This document shows, one piece after another, positions 1 to 6,933 of a stretch of DNA of 8,274 bases. The notes beneath the pieces were generated by a model. The model saw only the letters and a program-made list of their open reading frames with translations, had not been told where the DNA came from and made no database searches. The stretch spans positions 1-8,274 of the forward strand of contig CACZQU010000404.1 in NCBI GenBank assembly GCA_902783305.1, in the 5' to 3' direction. A program made the translations under genes and the position numbers. Numbering within the stretch: the first letter of the stretch is position 1; each line of letters opens with the position of its first letter. This DNA is from an uncultured Lachnospiraceae bacterium. GTDB lineage: Bacteria; Bacillota; Clostridia; Lachnospirales; Lachnospiraceae.

Positions 1-1
1 A

Positions 2-913
2 AAGAACGGGTTCCATCTGAATCTGGAGGGGATGAAAAAGGGCGATTATCTGCTGCAGTGCATGGCCTGTTTTGTCAATCTGGAGGAGGAGAAGGAAGCT
101 CCGCTTACCGCCTGTCTGGATATGATCGACCGGTTTTACCGGATTGTGGAGGAATATCCGCAGGAGGTGATGCAGGTTCAGAGCCGTGACGATCTGAAGA
201 CCTTGAAATCCTGCGGCAAAATCGGGCTGATGCTGACCGTGGAGGAAGGGGGAGTCTGTATGGACAGCCTTGCCGTCCTGCGGGATCTGTACCGGCTCGG
301 AGTGCGGATGATGACCTTCACCTGGAATTTCGAAAATGGTCTTGGTTCACCCAATCATCTTCCCCAAAAGGGGGACGGCGCAGGCACTCCGGATACGGAG
401 CATGGACTGAAACAGAAGGGAATAGAATTCTTAAGGGAAATGGAACGGCTTCACCTTACGGCGGATGTATCCCATCTTTCCGATGCAGGGATCAGGGATG
501 TGCTCCGGTACTCCACAAGACCTTTTGCCGCAAGCCATTCCAACGCGAGGGCGGTCTGTCCCCATCCGAGAAATCTGCCCGATGACATGATCCGCGAAAT
601 GGGCCGTAAGGGATGCCTGATCGGGCTTAACTACTATGGAACCTTCCTGGATCCTGCCAGGTACGGCGCAAAAGACGCGCCATCCCGGATCGGTGACATG
701 GTCCGCCATGCCAGGCATATCATCAATACAGGAGGGGAAGACATCCTCGGGCTGGGAAGCGATTTCGACGGGATTGGAGGAGAACTGGAAATGAACGGGC
801 CGAAGGACCTTCAGATGCTGGCTGACGCATTTGCCCGGGAAGGCTTTACACAGCGCCAGATCGAGAAAATCTTTTTCAGGAATGCCCTTCGGTTTTTTGA
901 GGAAATGTTGTGA
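2..913 (+). CDS. M19 family membrane-dipeptidase-type peptidase, 5' partial
   Basis: This is a metallopeptidase of the M19 (renal/membrane dipeptidase) family, which cleaves dipeptides, often including those with a D-residue at the second position, using a two-zinc centre. The frame is open back to the window edge. The residues before the first in-frame ATG (32) already match the family, so the true start and the N-terminal HxD zinc ligands lie upstream. About 303 residues are visible. Numbered from Met32, the bridging Glu is in TVEEGG (about residue 72), zinc-ligand histidines are in DVSHLSD (148) and ASHSNARAV (169), the RNLPDD segment follows (about 180-185), and the active-site Asp is in GLGSDFDG (244). 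The C-terminus RNALRFFEEML is typical. No signal peptide can be judged. The gene ends 23 bases before the binding-protein start, implying one operon and a role in hydrolysing imported peptides. Family assignment is firm; the substrate is inferred. Confidence 0.93.
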   Translation, partial: KNGFHLNLEGMKKGDYLLQCMACFVNLEEEKEAPLTACLDMIDRFYRIVEEYPQEVMQVQSRDDLKTLKSCGKIGLMLTVEEGGVCMDSLAVLRDLYRLGVRMMTFTWNFENGLGSPNHLPQKGDGAGTPDTEHGLKQKGIEFLREMERLHLTADVSHLSDAGIRDVLRYSTRPFAASHSNARAVCPHPRNLPDDMIREMGRKGCLIGLNYYGTFLDPARYGAKDAPSRIGDMVRHARHIINTGGEDILGLGSDFDGIGGELEMNGPKDLQMLADAFAREGFTQRQIEKIFFRNALRFFEEML

Positions 914-936
914 GATTTCAGAAAAAGAGGTTGACA

Positions 937-2544
937 ATGATGAAGAAAAAAACATGGATCAGTTTGCTTTGCGCCTTGTCTCTGACAGCCGGTATCCTGA
1001 CTTCCCTCACTCCTGCGGCCGCTGAGGAGGAGAAGGTTCTGCATGTCGCCTGGAACGCGGACATGCTGACAATGGATGTCCATAAGGATTCCAATAACTA
1101 TTGCGTCCCGCTCAATATTTATGACCGGCTTTTCGAGATTCAGCTCAATGACGACGGGACGACGGAGCTGGTAAAGAGCCTGGTTGACGACTACAGTGTT
1201 TCCGACGATGGTCTGGTCTACGATTTCACGCTGCGCGATGATGTGGTATTCTCGGACGGGACACCGCTTACCTCCCGCGATGTGGAGTTTACCTTTACCC
1301 GGATGCTGGCGCTCGAGGACAGCATGCAGACGGATTTTGCCAGCGCGATCAAGGGTGCGCAGGCGCTGATGGACCACGAAACAGATACTCTGGAGGGCTT
1401 TGAGGTCATTGACGATACTCACTTTACCGTTACATTGGAGGCTCCCTTTGCCGGATATCTGTATCAGCTGGCCACAGCCTCCTGCAGTATTTTTTCACAG
1501 AAAAACGTGGAGGAAGCCGGAGACGATTTCGGGATTGAGCCGGAAAAGACGATCGGCTCCGGTCCGTATATCATCACTGACTGGGAAAGAGGCAGCCATG
1601 TGACCCTGGAAGCGAATCCTTTATACTGGGGAGATCAGCCCTCTGCTTCAACGGTGGAAATCGGAATCTATGACTCTGCGGATATGGATATGGCTTTCCA
1701 GAAGGGCGATATCGACATCCTGGACTGCGATTTCCTGGATGCGGCTATCGTGGAAGCGGAATATGCGGTGTATCCTGAGGAAAAACTTGTAAAAGCCAAC
1801 CGTCTGGCGACGACATATATCATCCTGAACGAGGATGTGGAAGCTCTTTCCGATGTGCGGGTGCGGAAAGCCATACAGATGGCTGTCGACCGGCAGTCAA
1901 TCCTGGATTCCATCTATATGGGTATGGGCAATCTCGTGGATGGAATCTATCCCCTCGGCCTGATCGGGTACAGCGAGGAGAATCAGGGCTGGCTTGCCTA
2001 TGATCCGGAGGGGGCAAAAGCATTGCTTGAGGAAGCCGGATATGCGGACGGATTTGACCTGGAGCTTGCCGGTGATTCGTCGGCGGTCTCTTCCGTTGCC
2101 GATGTCCTTCAGATCGTGGAGCAGAACCTCCAGGCTGTCGGTATCCATGCATCCATCAGGAATTATGACGGTTCATCCTGGAAGGCTTTGCGCAACAGCG
2201 GAAAGATGGAGTCCTTTATCGGGACATGGACGGCGGATGACAATGATCCGGACAATTTCATCTATACGTTCTTTGGCAGCCTGGATAATACGAAAATCCG
2301 TTCCATCAATTATTCGGATGAGGAAGTGATCGGCAGGGTAGCCGCGGCTCGCTCCATCACCGATGAGGAAGAGCGTCTTGCGGAATACGCGGCTCTCGAG
2401 AAAAAAATCGTGGAAGAGGATGCCGCCTGGGTGCCGATGTACAGCCGCACGCATCTTTTCGTCCTTGGGGACAATGTGGAGAAGCTGGTTCCTCACTGGG
2501 CAGGCTATAATGATATGAGCTACGCGGGTGTGACGATGAAATGA
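937..2544 (+). CDS. Peptide/nickel-type ABC transporter substrate-binding protein (SBP_bac_5 family)
   Basis: This is the extracytoplasmic binding protein of a Dpp/Opp-type importer; it captures short peptides (or another small ligand) and delivers them to the membrane permeases. It is 535 residues from ATG937, normal for the family. Residues 3-5 are KKK, 7-25 are hydrophobic, and a likely signal-peptidase I site follows the Ala run at 27-29. Family segments include VFSDGTPLTSRDVEFTF (104-120), GSGPY (207-211) and DPDNFIYTFFGS near the C-terminus. ATG937 is chosen because AAAGAGG at 924-930 lies 6 bases upstream; ATG940 is equally near. GTG910, which overlaps the upstream stop as GTGA and has GAGG at 899-902, is a possible longer start. 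The only Cys in the leader (residue 12) is not in a lipobox, unusual for a Firmicute binding protein. The stop overlaps the next start as ATGA. The exact ligand cannot be told from the sequence. Confidence 0.95.
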   Translation: MMKKKTWISLLCALSLTAGILTSLTPAAAEEEKVLHVAWNADMLTMDVHKDSNNYCVPLNIYDRLFEIQLNDDGTTELVKSLVDDYSVSDDGLVYDFTLRDDVVFSDGTPLTSRDVEFTFTRMLALEDSMQTDFASAIKGAQALMDHETDTLEGFEVIDDTHFTVTLEAPFAGYLYQLATASCSIFSQKNVEEAGDDFGIEPEKTIGSGPYIITDWERGSHVTLEANPLYWGDQPSASTVEIGIYDSADMDMAFQKGDIDILDCDFLDAAIVEAEYAVYPEEKLVKANRLATTYIILNEDVEALSDVRVRKAIQMAVDRQSILDSIYMGMGNLVDGIYPLGLIGYSEENQGWLAYDPEGAKALLEEAGYADGFDLELAGDSSAVSSVADVLQIVEQNLQAVGIHASIRNYDGSSWKALRNSGKMESFIGTWTADDNDPDNFIYTFFGSLDNTKIRSINYSDEEVIGRVAAARSITDEEERLAEYAALEKKIVEEDAAWVPMYSRTHLFVLGDNVEKLVPHWAGYNDMSYAGVTMK

Positions 2545-3470
2545 AAGCGGCTGGAAATCTGATCAAAAAGATATTGAGTATCATACCGGTACTGATCGGA
2601 GTAGTGCTGCTTATCTTCATCATGCTCAGGATTGTCCCCGGAGATCCGGTGGCCATCCTGATGGGGGAGCATGTCAATCCGGATACCATCGAAAGGGTGA
2701 CCAGGGCGATGGGACTGGATAAGCCTTTGTGGCAGCAGTTCCTCCGGTACATTGTTTCTGCCCTTCATGGAGACCTGGGACTGAGCTATACCTTGAAGCG
2801 TCCTGTCACATCGGTGATCATGGAAGCTTTTCCCTACACGGTAAGGCTGGCTCTGATGGGAGCGGCTTTTGCCTGGCTTGTCGGACTGTCTGCAGGGATT
2901 ATCGCGGCGATACGGCCAAACCGACTGCCGGACCGGCTTTTCATGGGCTTTTCCCTTCTGGGAGTGTCCATGCCGGTGTTCATGGTGGCACTGCTGCTTC
3001 AGTATTTTTTTTCGTTCCGCCTTCGCCTTTTTCCGCTGACCAGTGACGGGAGCTTCATTTCCATGGTTCTTCCTGCCATTGCCCTCGGATGGAACAGCGC
3101 GGGTACCATTGCCAGAATGACCCGCTCGAGCCTGCTGGAGACCATGCAGGCGGATTATATCGACACAGCACGGGCCAAAGGCCTTTATAACCGGACCGTG
3201 ATTCTTGGACATGCCTTGAAAAATGCCATGCTTCCGGTGATCACCATGATGGCGATCCAGCTCTCCGGCATGCTCTCCGGAGCGGTGATCACCGAGAGCC
3301 TTTTCAGTATTCCCGGGATCGGGCGTCTGGCAACGGAAGCCATCCAGAAAAGGGATATGCCCTTGCTGCAGGGAACGGTACTCTTTACAACGGTTATCGT
3401 CGTCCTGGGAAATCTGGTGACGGACCTTCTGTATGGCGTGCTGGATCCGAGAATCCGCAAAAAACAGTGA
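2541..3470 (+). CDS. dppB: Dpp/Opp-type ABC transporter permease, DppB-like
   Basis: This is the first transmembrane subunit of the importer; it pairs with the following permease to form the channel through the cytoplasmic membrane. The 309 residues match the usual length. Hydrophobic segments fall at about 11-29, 101-123, 135-157, 173-193, 230-252 and 278-299, giving the six-helix layout. The N-terminal helix followed by RIVPGDP (30-36) is typical of DppB/OppB/NikB. The cytoplasmic coupling loop, DYIDTARAKGL (205-215), is the EAA motif that contacts the ATPase. Family-type segments LFSIPGIGRL (254-263) and LYGVLDPRIR (297-306) close the protein. The ATG overlaps the stop of the binding-protein gene (ATGA at 2541-2544) without a strong Shine-Dalgarno of its own, which suggests translational coupling. 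The symbol is a family label; the substrate is not proven. Confidence 0.95.
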   Translation: MKAAGNLIKKILSIIPVLIGVVLLIFIMLRIVPGDPVAILMGEHVNPDTIERVTRAMGLDKPLWQQFLRYIVSALHGDLGLSYTLKRPVTSVIMEAFPYTVRLALMGAAFAWLVGLSAGIIAAIRPNRLPDRLFMGFSLLGVSMPVFMVALLLQYFFSFRLRLFPLTSDGSFISMVLPAIALGWNSAGTIARMTRSSLLETMQADYIDTARAKGLYNRTVILGHALKNAMLPVITMMAIQLSGMLSGAVITESLFSIPGIGRLATEAIQKRDMPLLQGTVLFTTVIVVLGNLVTDLLYGVLDPRIRKKQ

Positions 3471-3475
3471 TCCGT

Positions 3476-3480
3476 GGGAG
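3476..3480 (+). promoter_or_regulatory. Ribosome binding site deciding the DppC-like start
   Basis: GGGAG lies 8 bases before ATG3489. It overlaps the alternative GTG start at 3474, so it can serve only the ATG; this fixes the shorter form of the permease. Confidence 0.7.
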
Positions 3481-3488
3481 TCGGTGAT

Positions 3489-4409
3489 ATGAAAAAAGAC
3501 GGTAAAACTGAAAAAAGCGTAAAATCGGCCTTGGATCCGGTGCTGGAGGCCCAGATCGGGGAAAAGGACGGCCCCAGGGAGAAGCTGGCGCGTCTGGTCA
3601 GGCAGAATAAGCTGGCGGCATTTTCCGCGCTGGTGATCATGATCATTATCCTTCTCGCCATCTTTGCTCCCTGGATTGCCCCATATCAGGAAGCCGAGCA
3701 GGATCTGACCGCAAGACTTCAGGCGCCATGCATGGCTCATCTGTTCGGCACGGATGAGCTGGGCCGGGACGTGTTTACCCGTATCCTGTACGGGTCCCGG
3801 GTTTCGCTGATCATCGGGATCGTTCCGACCCTGATTTCCCTGGCAGTGGGTATCGTCATGGGACTGCTGTCGGGATATTTCGGAGGATGGGTGGATTACC
3901 TGATCATGAGGATCGCGGATGTGATGCTTTCCTTCCCGTCCCTGCTTCTGGCCATGGTCATCATGTACACCTTCGGCAATTCCATGTATGACATCTTTCT
4001 CGCTCTGGCGCTGATCGGGTGGGCCAGCGTGGCCCGTGTGGTGCGAAGCCACACCCTCAGCCTCAGGGAATCCGAGTATGTGGAAGCGGCCAGATCCATC
4101 GGTGTGGGAAAGCTGTCGATTATGGTACGGCATATCCTTCCCAACTGCATACCATCCCTGATCGTTCTGTTTACCCTGAATGTGCCCGCATCGATCCTGT
4201 CGGAGAGTACCTTGAGCTTTCTGGGAATCGGTGTCCAGCCTCCCGCCGCCAGCTGGGGGCTGATGGTCAATCAGTCCAGACAGTTTCTGTTCCGGATGCC
4301 CTGGCTTGCTCTCGCGCCTTCACTGTCCATCATGGTAGTGGTTCTCGCGTTCAATTTTCTGGGAGACGGTCTGAGAGACGTGCTGGATCCCTATATGAAG
4401 ACGCAGTAG
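3489..4409 (+). CDS. dppC: Dpp/Opp-type ABC transporter permease, DppC-like
   Basis: This is the second transmembrane subunit of the importer. From ATG3489 it has 306 residues. It has a charged cytoplasmic N-terminus (1-40), the OppC_N-type first helix (about 43-65, ending FAPWIAPY), the conserved GTDELGRDVFTR (87-98), and further hydrophobic segments at about 104-128, 138-160, 167-183, 219-237 and 274-293. The EAA coupling loop is YVEAARSIGVG (197-207), and STLSFLGIGVQPP (240-252) is a DppC/NikC hallmark. ATG3489 is preferred over GTG3474 because GGGAG (3476-3480) sits 8 bases before it, and GTG3474 would place that site inside the gene. It follows the previous permease after 18 bases, and its TAG stop is part of the ribosome site of the next gene. 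Confidence 0.95.
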   Translation: MKKDGKTEKSVKSALDPVLEAQIGEKDGPREKLARLVRQNKLAAFSALVIMIIILLAIFAPWIAPYQEAEQDLTARLQAPCMAHLFGTDELGRDVFTRILYGSRVSLIIGIVPTLISLAVGIVMGLLSGYFGGWVDYLIMRIADVMLSFPSLLLAMVIMYTFGNSMYDIFLALALIGWASVARVVRSHTLSLRESEYVEAARSIGVGKLSIMVRHILPNCIPSLIVLFTLNVPASILSESTLSFLGIGVQPPAASWGLMVNQSRQFLFRMPWLALAPSLSIMVVVLAFNFLGDGLRDVLDPYMKTQ

Positions 4410-4413
4410 GAGG
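4408..4413 (+). promoter_or_regulatory. Ribosome binding site overlapping the upstream stop codon
   Basis: A perfect AGGAGG shares its first two bases with the TAG stop of the DppC-like gene and lies 9 bases before the ATG of the DppD-like gene. A ribosome ending on the permease message sits directly on this site, which favours coupled translation. Confidence 0.8.
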
Positions 4414-4422
4414 CAGGATTTC

Positions 4423-5424
4423 ATGAATACAGATGCAGATATGGTGCTTGAAATAAAGGATCTTCATGTTTCCTTTTTTACGGACAAGGGAGAGATTCCC
4501 GCTGTAGGGGGTGTGGATCTGAAGATTCCCAAAGGCAGAATTGTCGGTCTGGTAGGTGAATCCGGCTGCGGAAAGAGCATAACCGCCAGATCCGTAATGG
4601 GGCTGCTGAAATACCCGGGAAGGATAGTCTCCGGCAGCATCCTGATGGACGGCAGAGATCTGACCAGGCTCAGGGAAAAGGAGCTCAGGAAAATCTGCGG
4701 CAAGGATGTCTCTATGATTTTCCAGGAGCCGATGACGTCCTTAAATCCGGTGATGAAGGTAGGGCGGCAGGTACGCGAAGCGCTGTTAAGGCACGATGAG
4801 TCGGCAGGAGGAGAACAGGCAAAGGAACGCGTGATAAAGATGTTTGAGGAAGCAGGAATTCCGGAAGCCCGGAAGCGGTATGACTGTTATCCGCATGAGC
4901 TTTCGGGAGGACTGCGGCAGCGCGTGATGATCGCCATGGCGATGATCTGCCGTCCCCGCCTTCTGATCGCGGATGAGCCTACGACGGCACTGGATGTGAC
5001 GATCGAAGCCCAGATCCTTCGGCTCATGAAGCAGCTCTGCAGGGATTATGAAATGAGTGTGCTTCTGATTACCCATAATCTGGGCGTGGTTGCGGAGATC
5101 TGCGACTATGTCTATGTCATGTATGCAGGGAAAATCATGGAGGAGGCTCCGGTCTTTGAACTCTTTGACCATACCTGCCATCCCTATACCAAAGGTCTGC
5201 TCTCCTCGATTCCCCGGATCGGGAAGAATCCGGAATATCTGCATACGATCCCGGGAGTCGTGCCCAATCTGCTTCATCTGCCGAGGGGCTGCGCTTTCAG
5301 CAGCCGCTGTGCGCTCGCGGACGGAAGATGCCGGGATCAGGTCCCGGGGATGGCCTTTGCGGGGGAGGATCATCTGAGCCGGTGTTTTTTCAGTCAATCA
5401 GACAAAGGAATTGCTTATGAGTGA
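4423..5424 (+). CDS. dppD: Dpp/Opp-type ABC transporter ATP-binding protein, DppD-like
   Basis: This is one of two different cytoplasmic ATPases that power the importer. It has 333 residues. In order: Walker A GESGCGKS (45-52), Q-loop Gln101 in [14 protein letters not shown] signature LSGGLRQR (160-167; Met more often stands where Leu is), Walker B LLIADE (180-185), D-loop TALD (188-191) and switch His218 in LLITHNLG. All catalytic elements are present. The C-terminal oligopeptide-transporter extension (oligo_HPY type, from about HPYTKGLL at 253) carries four cysteines, 290, 296, 303 and 321, spaced C-x5-C-x6-C-x17-C. In some homologues such an extension is known to hold an iron-sulfur cluster. 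The ribosome site AGGAGG (4408-4413) lies 9 bases before the ATG. The 3' end overlaps the next gene by 8 bases. Confidence 0.96.
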   Translation: MNTDADMVLEIKDLHVSFFTDKGEIPAVGGVDLKIPKGRIVGLVGESGCGKSITARSVMGLLKYPGRIVSGSILMDGRDLTRLREKELRKICGKDVSMIFQEPMTSLNPVMKVGRQVREALLRHDESAGGEQAKERVIKMFEEAGIPEARKRYDCYPHELSGGLRQRVMIAMAMICRPRLLIADEPTTALDVTIEAQILRLMKQLCRDYEMSVLLITHNLGVVAEICDYVYVMYAGKIMEEAPVFELFDHTCHPYTKGLLSSIPRIGKNPEYLHTIPGVVPNLLHLPRGCAFSSRCALADGRCRDQVPGMAFAGEDHLSRCFFSQSDKGIAYE

Positions 5425-6382
5425 TAATCCGGTTCCTCTTCTGACAGCGAAAGACCTTTATAAGGATTTTCTTACCAGCAAAAAACAGGTTGTCCATGCC
5501 GTTTCCGGGATCGACCTGACTATTTATGAGGGAGAAACCCTGGCACTGGTAGGGGAATCCGGCTGCGGAAAAAGCACCCTGGCGAGGACGCTGATCCGCA
5601 TGCTTGCGCCTACGCGAGGTCATGTTTTCTTTGAAGGAGAGGACATTACAGGCATGCCGGAGAAGGAATTCAAACCGATCCGGAGAAAAATGCAGATGGT
5701 ATTTCAGGATCCTTATGCCAGCCTGGATCCCAGGATGACCGTAAGGGATATCATCGCTGAACCGTTAAAGACTTATCATGTGTGCCGGGGCAAAGCCGAG
5801 GTGACGGCGAAGGTTCGGGAGCTGATGGGCAAGGTGGGTGTGCCGGAGGAATTTCTCTACCGGTATCCTCATCAGTTTTCCGGGGGACAGCGCCAGAGAA
5901 TCGGGATTGCCCGGGCGATCGCCCTTGATCCGAAGCTTCTGGTCTGCGATGAGCCGGTTTCGGCATTGGACGTTTCGGTGCAGAGCCAGGTGCTCAATCT
6001 TCTCAAAAAGCTGAAAAAGGAGATGAATCTGACCAGTCTTTTCATCGGACATGATCTGTCGGTGGTTCATTTCATCGCGGACCGGGTCAGCGTCATGTTC
6101 CTGGGGAGAATCTGTGAAACCGCGCCGAAGGAGGAGCTTTATCAGCATCCTGTCCATCCCTATACCCGTTTCCTCCTGGATGCCATCCCTCAGGCGGATC
6201 CCCACCTCAGGGATGAATCCCGGAGTCTGATTTCGGGGGAGACGCCCAGCCCGGTGAACATGCCCTCCGGCTGCTGCTTCCATACGCGCTGCCCCTTTGC
6301 TTCGGACCTGTGCCGGACGAAGGCACCGCAGATGAAGGATATCGGAGACGGACATATGGTGGCATGTCATCTGACGATGTAA
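5417..6382 (+). CDS. dppF: Dpp/Opp-type ABC transporter ATP-binding protein, DppF-like
   Basis: This is the second ATPase of the importer, expected to form a heterodimer with the preceding one. From ATG5417 it has 321 residues: Walker A GESGCGKS (46-53), Q-loop Gln97 in VFQDPYASLDP (typical of DppF/OppF), signature FSGGQRQR (154-161), Walker B LLVCDE (174-179), D-loop SALD (182-185) and His212 in FIGHDLSVV. The C-terminal extension after HPYT (247-250) carries Cys286, 292, 299 and 317 with the same C-x5-C-x6-C-x17-C spacing as its partner. ATG5417 is chosen over the in-frame TTG5411 because AAAGGA (5404-5409) stands 7 bases before it. The start lies inside the end of the upstream ATPase gene (8-base overlap), favouring coupled, near-equal synthesis. 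It is the last gene of the transporter operon. Confidence 0.96.
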   Translation: MSDNPVPLLTAKDLYKDFLTSKKQVVHAVSGIDLTIYEGETLALVGESGCGKSTLARTLIRMLAPTRGHVFFEGEDITGMPEKEFKPIRRKMQMVFQDPYASLDPRMTVRDIIAEPLKTYHVCRGKAEVTAKVRELMGKVGVPEEFLYRYPHQFSGGQRQRIGIARAIALDPKLLVCDEPVSALDVSVQSQVLNLLKKLKKEMNLTSLFIGHDLSVVHFIADRVSVMFLGRICETAPKEELYQHPVHPYTRFLLDAIPQADPHLRDESRSLISGETPSPVNMPSGCCFHTRCPFASDLCRTKAPQMKDIGDGHMVACHLTM

Positions 6383-6397
6383 TGATGAATGATGTCA

Positions 6398-6416
6398 TCC
6401 GGCGAATAAAGCCGGA
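6398..6416 (+). terminator. Weak hairpin after the transporter operon, possible terminator
   Basis: TCCGGC (6398-6403) and GCCGGA (6411-6416) form a perfect 6-bp, GC-rich stem around a 7-base loop, 15 bases after the DppF-like stop codon. The following bases (AGTATCTTT) are only partly T-rich, so it is at best a weak intrinsic terminator. It could also be an attenuator or a message-stabilising 3' hairpin that lets some transcription continue into the next small gene. No convincing -35/-10 pair is visible in the 99-base gap 6383-6481. Confidence 0.35.
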
Positions 6417-6470
6417 AGTATCTTTGCCGACCCTTAAAGTCAGGATGTTGCTGCGATACGGCAATGGAGC

Positions 6471-6475
6471 GGAGG
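6471..6475 (+). promoter_or_regulatory. Ribosome binding site deciding the Nif11-like start
   Basis: GGAGG lies 6 bases before ATG6482. The upstream in-frame ATG at 6464 has no comparable site, and the resulting protein then begins at the conserved helix, as in relatives of this family. Confidence 0.65.
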
Positions 6476-6481
6476 AAAATA

Positions 6482-6769
6482 ATGGAGACAGTCGAGATCC
6501 TGGAGGAACTGAGAAAAAGGGTGCGCACTGACGGAGAACTACGCGGAGCGTTTCTTGCGACAAGGCAGGAGCCCGATCCAATGGATGCTTTCTGCAGAGT
6601 ATGCCGCGAGAAGGGTTACGAGCTCTATCCGATGGACCTGGTACATGCCGGAGAAGAATTTTACGCGACGATGCGCAGAAGTACCAACGGAGGCGGGGAG
6701 AACTCCCCTATGCTGGAAGGAGAAGACGATTTTTATGAGCTCTTTTTCGCCGGCATGGAACAGATATGA
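6482..6769 (+). CDS. Nif11-like small protein
   Basis: This encodes a 95-residue protein. The N-terminal 60 or so residues resemble the Nif11 / Nif11-like leader domain: a helical METVEILEELRKRVRTDGEL start, a central helix with Cys38 and Cys41 (CRVC), then KGYELYPMDL where the family has a Gly-aromatic turn before its last helix. After residue 67 comes STNGGGENSP, then an acidic and aromatic tail, EGEDDFYELFFAGM. Some members of this domain family are leaders of ribosomally made, modified peptides, cleaved after a double glycine; others have no known role. The tail here has few Ser/Thr and no Cys, and no modification enzyme or peptidase-transporter is visible nearby, so a natural-product precursor role is not supported. 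ATG6482 is chosen over ATG6464 because GGAGG (6471-6475) lies 6 bases before it and inside the longer form. Real gene: likely. Function: unknown. Confidence 0.72.
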   Translation: METVEILEELRKRVRTDGELRGAFLATRQEPDPMDAFCRVCREKGYELYPMDLVHAGEEFYATMRRSTNGGGENSPMLEGEDDFYELFFAGMEQI

Positions 6770-6775
6770 TGTAAG

Positions 6776-6793
6776 GAACTGCCGGGACAGTTC
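6776..6793. repeat. Short perfect inverted repeat in the spacer
   Basis: GAACTG (6776-6781) and CAGTTC (6788-6793) are perfect inverse complements around a 6-base loop, starting 7 bases after the Nif11-like stop. No T run follows on either strand, so it is not a standard terminator by itself. It may be a 3'-end stabilising hairpin. Confidence 0.4.
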
Positions 6794-6798
6794 AAAAG

Positions 6799-6841
6799 AA
6801 GCCGGTTTGCGGCGGTGAATGCCTTTATGTGGCGGCTTTTT
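6799..6841 (+). terminator. Probable intrinsic terminator of the Nif11-like gene
   Basis: AAGCCG (6799-6804) pairs with CGGCTT (6833-6838), and a run of five T follows or overlaps (6837-6841). The loop is long (28 bases) but can fold further, for example GCC (6821-6823) with GGC (6831-6833). The same 5' arm GCCG (6801-6804) can instead pair with CGGC at 6810-6813, so two exclusive folds exist. Placement 30 bases after a stop codon fits a terminator; the long loop lowers confidence. Confidence 0.45.
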
Positions 6842-6854
6842 CCGGATCGGTTCA

Positions 6855-6882
6855 TCAGTCAGAGCCGTCATGCTCAGACTGA
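6855..6882. repeat. 10-bp imperfect dyad upstream of the DUF362 gene
   Basis: TCAGTCAGAG (6855-6864) and CTCAGACTGA (6873-6882) are inverted copies with a single mismatch around an 8-base spacer. An overlapping, competing stem is CCGTCA (6865-6870) with TGACGG (6880-6885). It lies 60 bases before the DUF362 start with no T run after it. Candidates are an operator bound by a dimeric regulator or a leader-RNA hairpin; the sequence alone does not decide. Confidence 0.45.
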
Positions 6883-6926
6883 CGGAGCAGATACAGGAGA
6901 ATCCATTTTTCAAGTTGGTTACAGGT

Positions 6927-6933
6927 AAGGAGG
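6927..6933 (+). promoter_or_regulatory. Strong ribosome binding site of the DUF362 gene
   Basis: AAGGAGG ends 9 bases before ATG6943, a near-ideal Shine-Dalgarno for a Firmicute. It confirms the start and suggests efficient, independent translation. Confidence 0.8.

Noticed and set aside
32..913. ATG32 as the start of the peptidase
   Set aside because: The frame is open upstream with family-like residues, the N-terminal zinc ligands are missing, and no ribosome site fits tightly; the gene is cut by the window edge.
931..936. Perfect TTGACA -35 box before the binding-protein start
   Set aside because: No -10-like hexamer lies 16-18 bases downstream, and the bases form the gap between the ribosome site and ATG937. 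It is more likely chance.
3634..3645. 12-base perfect palindrome TGATCATGATCA
   Set aside because: It lies inside the first membrane helix of the DppC-like permease, where ATC/ATG codons for Ile and Met explain it. A regulatory role is not supported.
2520..4133. Long open frame of 537 codons on the minus strand opposite the two permeases
   Set aside because: It is antisense to two clear permease genes, the product is a low-complexity His/Gln/Arg/Pro-rich string without family resemblance, and no ribosome site supports it. It is a shadow of the codon bias.
6464..6481. Upstream ATG for the Nif11-like gene
   Set aside because: The longer start would put the GGAGG ribosome site inside the coding region and adds six residues (MERRKI) that do not look like part of the domain.
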